In this document: in pieces, positions 59,964-64,000 of the stretch
How the letters are laid out: every line of letters begins with the position of its first letter
Numbering within the stretch: the stretch's first letter is position 1
From: Brevibacillus sp051967035
Lineage (GTDB): Bacteria > Bacillota > Bacilli > Brevibacillales > Brevibacillaceae
Length of the DNA stretch: 64,000 nucleotides
Assembly: GCF_051967035.1 (NCBI RefSeq)
Contig: NZ_JBQCKK010000014.1
Span: 51,358 to 115,357 of the forward strand
Reading direction: 5' to 3'
The notes under the pieces: model-generated
Seen by the model: the letters and a program-made list of their open reading frames with translations, nothing else
Database searches by the model: none
What the model was told of the DNA's origin: nothing
Made by a program: the position numbers and the translations under genes

Positions 59964-60416
59964 ATGTCTACGTCTACAGTCAAGCTGTCCCAATGGGAGA
60001 CGATGCTGCTTGAGGCCGCACGCGCCCACGGGCTGGTCGATGAAGAAATCATCCACAAGCTGAGAACGGGCGATTCGCGGCCTTTTGCGGATGTGGAAGG
60101 CGGCAGGTACGATTACGCTCCCCTCTTTGAGCTGTACCAGAACGATTCCGCAGCGCTTGAGCAGGCGATCCGCGATGGCTATCAAATCAAGTTCACGACG
60201 TTGAACGGAATCAAATTTTTGCTGAACAAGCGCTACAACCTCCAACCCGAACAGGACTATCAGGTAGAGGAGACCGCGCTGGACCAGGTTCGCCTGTCTG
60301 ACGAGGCGCTGCGCTGGATGCGCCAGACCGTCTCGAAAAACTGGCGGATTGTCGAGCAAGAAAAGCTAGCTGCCAGCAAGGAAACCGTCGTCCGGTTCGA
60401 GCTGGCTGCCTTCTGA
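59964..60416 (+). CDS. Hypothetical protein, 150 residues
   Basis: A soluble 150-residue protein, MSTSTVKLSQWETMLLEAARAHG at the start, acidic and likely helical, with no signal peptide or TM helix. I do not recognise the family. RBS AAGGAGGG and a consensus promoter upstream make it a real gene. It ends 29 bp before the convergent peptidase gene with no clear terminator between. Confidence 0.7.
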   Translation: MSTSTVKLSQWETMLLEAARAHGLVDEEIIHKLRTGDSRPFADVEGGRYDYAPLFELYQNDSAALEQAIRDGYQIKFTTLNGIKFLLNKRYNLQPEQDYQVEETALDQVRLSDEALRWMRQTVSKNWRIVEQEKLAASKETVVRFELAAF

Positions 60417-60445
60417 CCGGATGAAACCCCAGACGTGCTGCCCGC

Positions 60446-61519
60446 TTATCGCAGCGGAAGCGGCATGGCGTGAACCGTCCGCCCTTTTCGGCCTGCCGTC
60501 GTCACTGCCTGAGAAAGAGAGTTGTAAATCGCTTCTTCGGTCACCTCTGCGGCTGCGGCAAACAGTTCGTTCATCACCGGATGGTCCTCGCGAAGCTGTA
60601 CGCGCGTCTCCGTAACCGACTCCGTCCGGTGCGGGATCTTGTACGCGGTGGAAAAGGCAATCACGATGTCGCCGCTGCCGTGCCCGAAGTGGCTCCCGGT
60701 ACGGCCGAGGCCGATCCCTGCCCGCTTGGCGACACGCAGAAGCTGGCGGTCGGAAAGCGGCGCGTCCGTCGCCAGCACCATGATAATCGAGCCGTCCTCT
60801 TCCTTCTCGACTGCCTCTGCGACCGCCGACTCGCCAGTGGCACAGGCAAACAGCCTGTCGCCCAGAAAGTCGTCCTTGTTGCCGAAGTTGGATAGCACCA
60901 GCGCGCCGAGCGTGTACGTATGCCCGGAGGCGGACACGACGCGCGAGGACGAGCCGATTCCGCCCTTGTAGCCGAATGCGACCATCCCTGTCCCTGCTCC
61001 GACCGCGCCTTCCTCTACGGCGTGCTCCGCTGCGTTTTCAATCGCCGCCACCGCGTCTTCCGGCCGCACGATGCAGCGGCGGATCGAATTGAGGTGGCCG
61101 TCGTTGCACTCCCCGACCACGATGTTGACCGTTCCCGTCGTATCGCCGATCTCTTCATTCGTCGCCAGCATGTATTCCAGCGTGCCCTGCGTGACCGCCG
61201 GGACGGAAAACGTATTCGTCAGCATGATCGGCGACTCCAGCAAGCCCAGCTCGTTTACCTGGACGAGCCCTGTCGTCTTGCCGAAGCCGTTGATGACGTA
61301 GCTGGCTGCCGTCACCTTTTCACGGAACAGGCTGCCTCCGTGCGGCAAAATGGCAGTCACTCCCGTACACGCACACTCCCCGTCTTCCAACTCATGATGA
61401 ATGGTCACATGGCCGACGCGCACTCCCGGCACATCGGTCAGATCGTTTTTCGCTCCTGTGGGCAGCTTGCCGACCACTACGCCCAACTCGCGGATTTTCC
61501 CTTTTCCGGTACGCTTCAT
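60446..61519 (-). CDS. P1-family aminopeptidase (DmpA/BapA type)
   Basis: A 357-residue Ntn-type peptidase. DmpA enzymes release N-terminal D- or L-residues or beta-amino acids after self-cleavage. NDLTDVPGVRVGHVTI near the N-terminus and the GGIGSSSRVV and LGALVLSNFGNKDDFLGD region fit the family; I did not assign the nucleophile. The start is ATG 61519. It follows the M19 dipeptidase by 30 bp, so both are likely in one operon for peptide turnover. Confidence 0.88.
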   Translation of the reverse strand: MKRTGKGKIRELGVVVGKLPTGAKNDLTDVPGVRVGHVTIHHELEDGECACTGVTAILPHGGSLFREKVTAASYVINGFGKTTGLVQVNELGLLESPIMLTNTFSVPAVTQGTLEYMLATNEEIGDTTGTVNIVVGECNDGHLNSIRRCIVRPEDAVAAIENAAEHAVEEGAVGAGTGMVAFGYKGGIGSSSRVVSASGHTYTLGALVLSNFGNKDDFLGDRLFACATGESAVAEAVEKEEDGSIIMVLATDAPLSDRQLLRVAKRAGIGLGRTGSHFGHGSGDIVIAFSTAYKIPHRTESVTETRVQLREDHPVMNELFAAAAEVTEEAIYNSLSQAVTTAGRKGRTVHAMPLPLR

Positions 61520-61549
61520 GACAGCTTCCTCCTCTTCTGGTCGTCTCCC

Positions 61550-62485
61550 CTACACCGGGCGATTGCGCAAAAAGTTTTCATAGGCAAATCCGCGCACCTC
61601 GTCTTCCGTGTAGCGCTTGAGCAGCTCGTTGATGAGGTTCTGGCTCTTCCCCGCATGCTCAAGTCCCACGACCTTTGCCGTGATTCCGTCAAAATCGGAG
61701 CCAAGCCCGATGTGGCGCACACCGCCGAGCGAGCAGAAGTGATCGATATGCCGGAGCAGGTCGTCAATCGTCGTCGGCGCCGCGTCGTTGATAAACGTCG
61801 TGCAGTAGACGACGTGGACATTGGCTCCCTTGGCGAACAGCGCCTTCGCCTGCTCGTCCGTCAGATTGCGGGGATGGTCGCAAACCGCACGTGCGTTGGA
61901 GTGGCTTGCAATCGGGTATGTCGCCAGCTCCAGCGTCTCCCAGAAGCTGCGCTCGCACAGATGGGAGACATCGGTCAACATGTTTCGTTCGTTCTGGAAC
62001 TGAATCACTTCTTTGCCGAACGCGGTCAGCCCGCCGTTTCTTGCTTCCAGCGCCCCGTCTGCCGCCAGGTTGGCAAAATTCCAGGTCAAGCCGACAGAGC
62101 GTACCCCCAACTGGTAGAGGATGTGCAGCTTTTTCAGGTCGTTGCCGATCGGCTCTACCCCTTCCAGCGTCAAGAGCGCCCCGATCTCGCCGTCCCGCAG
62201 CCTGTCCAGATCGTCCCAGTCGCGAATCTGCTTCATTTCCGGATGCTTGCCAAGCACCTCTGCGTAAAAGTAGTGAATCTGCTCCAGCGCGCATGAAAAT
62301 CGGCTGTCCGAAGGCAGGTCGACTGGCGTGTAAACGGCAAAGCACTGCACCTTCACGCCTCCCTCGTGCAGACGGCTGCGGTTCACATCCAGCTGTTCGG
62401 CATCCGCAAAGGTGAGATTGCCCTTTTGCTCCCATATTTTCAAAAGCGCATCACAATGCAAATCAACGATCGGTATTCCCCTCAT
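61550..62485 (-). CDS. Membrane-dipeptidase family peptidase (M19)
   Basis: A 311-residue zinc dipeptidase of the renal-dipeptidase family. Metal ligands: H10 and D12 in VDLHCD, the bridging Glu in LTLEGVEP, His in IASHSNARAVCDHPRN, and Asp in GLGSDFDG. It can hydrolyse dipeptides including those with a D-residue at the C-terminus. ATG 62485 gives the family start RGIPIVDLHCD; the frame upstream to 62734 overlaps the LysR gene on the other strand and is not used. Confidence 0.9.
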   Translation of the reverse strand: MRGIPIVDLHCDALLKIWEQKGNLTFADAEQLDVNRSRLHEGGVKVQCFAVYTPVDLPSDSRFSCALEQIHYFYAEVLGKHPEMKQIRDWDDLDRLRDGEIGALLTLEGVEPIGNDLKKLHILYQLGVRSVGLTWNFANLAADGALEARNGGLTAFGKEVIQFQNERNMLTDVSHLCERSFWETLELATYPIASHSNARAVCDHPRNLTDEQAKALFAKGANVHVVYCTTFINDAAPTTIDDLLRHIDHFCSLGGVRHIGLGSDFDGITAKVVGLEHAGKSQNLINELLKRYTEDEVRGFAYENFLRNRPV

Positions 62486-62597
62486 CGCCTCATCAGCCCT
62501 CGCTCTATTTTTCTCAACGCCCCTACCGTTTTCCCTCCTTTTACGGTAATCTATGGTTGGAGCATCTTCGACTCTTTCCATAATGGAGCTTCGCCCT

Positions 62598-63542
62598 ATG
62601 AATATGGAACAACTGGAAGCGTTTATTTTTGTCGCCTTGACAGGGAGCTTCAGCAAGACAGCCGATCTGTTGTACCTCTCCCAGCCAACCGTCAGCATGC
62701 GGATCAAGGCGCTGGAAACCTCGATGGGCTGCAAGCTGTTTCAGCGTACAGGCCATTCGATCTCCTTGACCAAGGAAGGCGACTTGTTTTTACCCTACGC
62801 GAAAAACATCATGAACATGCTACAGGAGGGGCAGCAGGCCATCCAGCGCTCACAGGGCGACGTGGAGGGCGAGCTGGCTATTTCGAGCGTGTTCGTCTCT
62901 GCCTTCTACATCTTGCCGGATCTCGTCATGCAGTTTCAGCAGCTGTATCCGAAGATCAAGCTGACGATCCTCACGGGACATTCGCATCAGGTACTCGATA
63001 TGGTCCTCAACCACGAGGTGTCGTTCGGCATCGCCAGGGCGGTGAATCATCCACAGATCAACCGGATTCAGCTCATGCCCGACGACATGGTGCTGGCGAT
63101 TTATCCCGAGCATCCGTTTGCCTATCGCCAGCAGGTGGCAATCGAAGAGGTGGCGCGCGAACGGCTCATTTTGTTCAATCGCGGCTCGCTGGACTGGAAG
63201 CTGATTCACAACGCCTTCCGTCATTTTCACCTGCAAAACAACGTCGTCATGGAGGCGGACAACATCGAGGTCGTCAAACGCATGGTCAAGCAGAAGCTGG
63301 GCATCGCCTTTTTGCCGCGCTTTGCGATCCATCAAGATTTGAGCGACGGCGAGCTGACCGAAGTGGACGTCCTCCATCTGCCGCAAATCAACCGAAACTT
63401 CGAGCTGATTTACTTGAAGGATACGTCCGTGAACGGGATTATGCGCACGTTTATCGACTTTTTGATGCAAAACAAGACGCTACCAAAAGGACCGCCCCTA
63501 GCGGACAGCCCCTTCGCCTCCGAAGCGACTATGCCCAAATAG
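62598..63542 (+). CDS. LysR-family transcriptional regulator
   Basis: A 314-residue regulator: winged HTH in residues 1-60 (MEQLEAFIFVALTGSFSKTADLLYLSQPTVSMRIKALE) and a periplasmic-binding-like effector domain from about 90. It is divergent from the dipeptidase/P1 operon with 112 bp between, the classic arrangement for control of the neighbouring genes. ATG 62598 has GGAG 9 bp upstream. The inducer is unknown. Confidence 0.92.
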   Translation: MNMEQLEAFIFVALTGSFSKTADLLYLSQPTVSMRIKALETSMGCKLFQRTGHSISLTKEGDLFLPYAKNIMNMLQEGQQAIQRSQGDVEGELAISSVFVSAFYILPDLVMQFQQLYPKIKLTILTGHSHQVLDMVLNHEVSFGIARAVNHPQINRIQLMPDDMVLAIYPEHPFAYRQQVAIEEVARERLILFNRGSLDWKLIHNAFRHFHLQNNVVMEADNIEVVKRMVKQKLGIAFLPRFAIHQDLSDGELTEVDVLHLPQINRNFELIYLKDTSVNGIMRTFIDFLMQNKTLPKGPPLADSPFASEATMPK

Positions 63543-63576
63543 CAGCCAGCGATTCAAAAGCTGGCTGCTTTGTTTT
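63541..63576. terminator. Bidirectional terminator
   Basis: AGCAGCCAGC and GCTGGCTGCT form a perfect stem between convergent genes, with T-rich flanks on both strands. Confidence 0.88.
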
Positions 63577-63925
63577 AGAAATCGTCAAGGTATTCTGCCT
63601 GCTGCTCCTCCGCGATCGTCTGTAAGTCATAGGCGTTCACTCGAATGAACCGGTAATCGCCATGATCCGCTTTTTTGGCGGCGAGCTTGCTTAAAAACTT
63701 GGGGGAGCCTTCGTTTTCTTCGTCGTAAACCAACAAGAGACCGTCTGAATGAGCCAGCAGGAATTTGTCTTTCTCGGCAAACTGCCACCTCCCCTGGTAA
63801 GGGGTCTGATAGACGCTATTGAGATAGTCGGCTTGCCCCACAATCTGTCGGTAGTAATCCCGCGTCCCTTCTTTCCATTTCTCCTCTTGATTCAAAAACG
63901 GAGTAATGACCGCCAGCTTGAGATG
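63575..63925 (-). pseudogene. DUF1273 (YpsA-like) protein, 5' end lost to an IS insertion
   Basis: The last 117 residues of a DUF1273 protein: DHLKLAVITPFLNQEEKW then HSDGLLLVYDEENEGSPKFLSK, typical of the family's C-terminal half. The family is about 180 residues, so roughly 65 are missing. The frame runs without a start codon into the IS-like end at 63924. DUF1273/YpsA proteins have a SLOG (Rossmann-like) fold and affect division in Bacillus. Likely non-functional here. Confidence 0.75.
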
Positions 63926-64000
63926 GTCTGACCCCTGTCAAGTAGACAGATATTAATTGAGGCTGTATTATTAGGCGGCTGTAGCCCTGAATTCCCTAGG
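63924..64000. mobile_element. End of an IS3-family-like insertion sequence
   Basis: TGGTCTGACCCCTGTCA at 63924-63940 resembles the terminal inverted repeat of IS3-family elements and starts exactly where the DUF1273 frame breaks. The element continues past the window edge, so the other end and the target duplication cannot be seen. Confidence 0.65.
63971..64000 (-). CDS. Transposase C-terminus (partial)
   Basis: The minus strand reads PREFRATAA and stops at TAA 63973-63971, the way many IS3-family OrfB transposases end, 45 bp inside the element end. Only ten codons are in the window, so this rests on the context more than on the sequence. Confidence 0.45.
   Translation of the reverse strand, partial: PREFRATAA

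Noticed and set aside
1..64000. CRISPR arrays, tRNA and rRNA genes
   Set aside because: No regularly spaced repeats and no tRNA cloverleaf or rRNA stretches were seen on reading both strands by eye.

Overview
The window is a stretch of chromosome from a spore-forming Bacillales bacterium, most likely Brevibacillus or a close relative. Support comes from Bacillales gene orders (infC-rpmI-rplT, pheS-pheT-zapA-mutS2, ytxC upstream of thrS, sspI beside a TrmH-type methylase, cwlJ-gerQ), three T-box leaders, a Ger germination operon and GC content clearly above 50% by eye. An MqnC gene (futalosine menaquinone route) points away from Bacillus subtilis itself. The genus call is inference; no 16S gene is present.

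Layout. 1-6.7 kb: end of an MFS transporter, two GT4 glycosyltransferases, D-aminopeptidase DppA, a cold-shock protein, a nucleotide-sugar dehydrogenase with a possible 24-residue membrane microprotein in its leader, and a DUF350 membrane protein. 6.7-14 kb: mutS2, a YvlD-like membrane protein, zapA and pheST behind a Phe T-box. 14-17.7 kb: DUF2225 protein, FMN reductase, trmH-ktrA and the spore protein gene sspI. 17.7-22.7 kb: a four-gene germination-receptor operon (A-B-C-B). 22.9-29.6 kb: kynureninase, DUF1294 and DedA proteins, a B12-binding radical SAM enzyme, moaB and a MocR regulator.

29.7-36.1 kb: ilvB-ilvN-ilvC-leuA-leuB behind a Leu T-box, with a CodY-like box and a dyad at the promoter; leuC and leuD are absent. 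36.4-38.2 kb: cysH-sat for sulfate assimilation. 38.4-43.3 kb: rplT, rpmI, infC (ATT start, L20-type attenuator), moaA, and thrS with a Thr T-box. 43.3-46.8 kb: ytxC, mqnC, a small unknown gene and a VTT-family membrane protein. 46.8-50.7 kb: a MerR regulator / acyl-CoA ligase / acyl-CoA dehydrogenase operon with a clear palindromic operator on its promoter.

50.8-54.7 kb: cwlJ-gerQ, a YneQ-like protein, a DUF2087/GIY-YIG-like protein, an AT-rich patch with a small membrane protein and a broken holin-like toxin, then a PilZ protein paired with a small membrane protein. 55-63.5 kb: DHA2 efflux pump, Nudix hydrolase, DUF3231 protein, ilvE, small unknown proteins, two peptidases (M19 and P1/DmpA) and a LysR regulator. 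The right edge is a DUF1273 gene cut by the end of an IS3-like element.

Most genes are housekeeping, sporulation or amino-acid metabolism. No CRISPR array, tRNA, rRNA, prophage or large secondary-metabolite cluster was seen. The less ordinary material is regulatory (operators, leaders, overlapping promoters), small proteins, and the two decayed loci.
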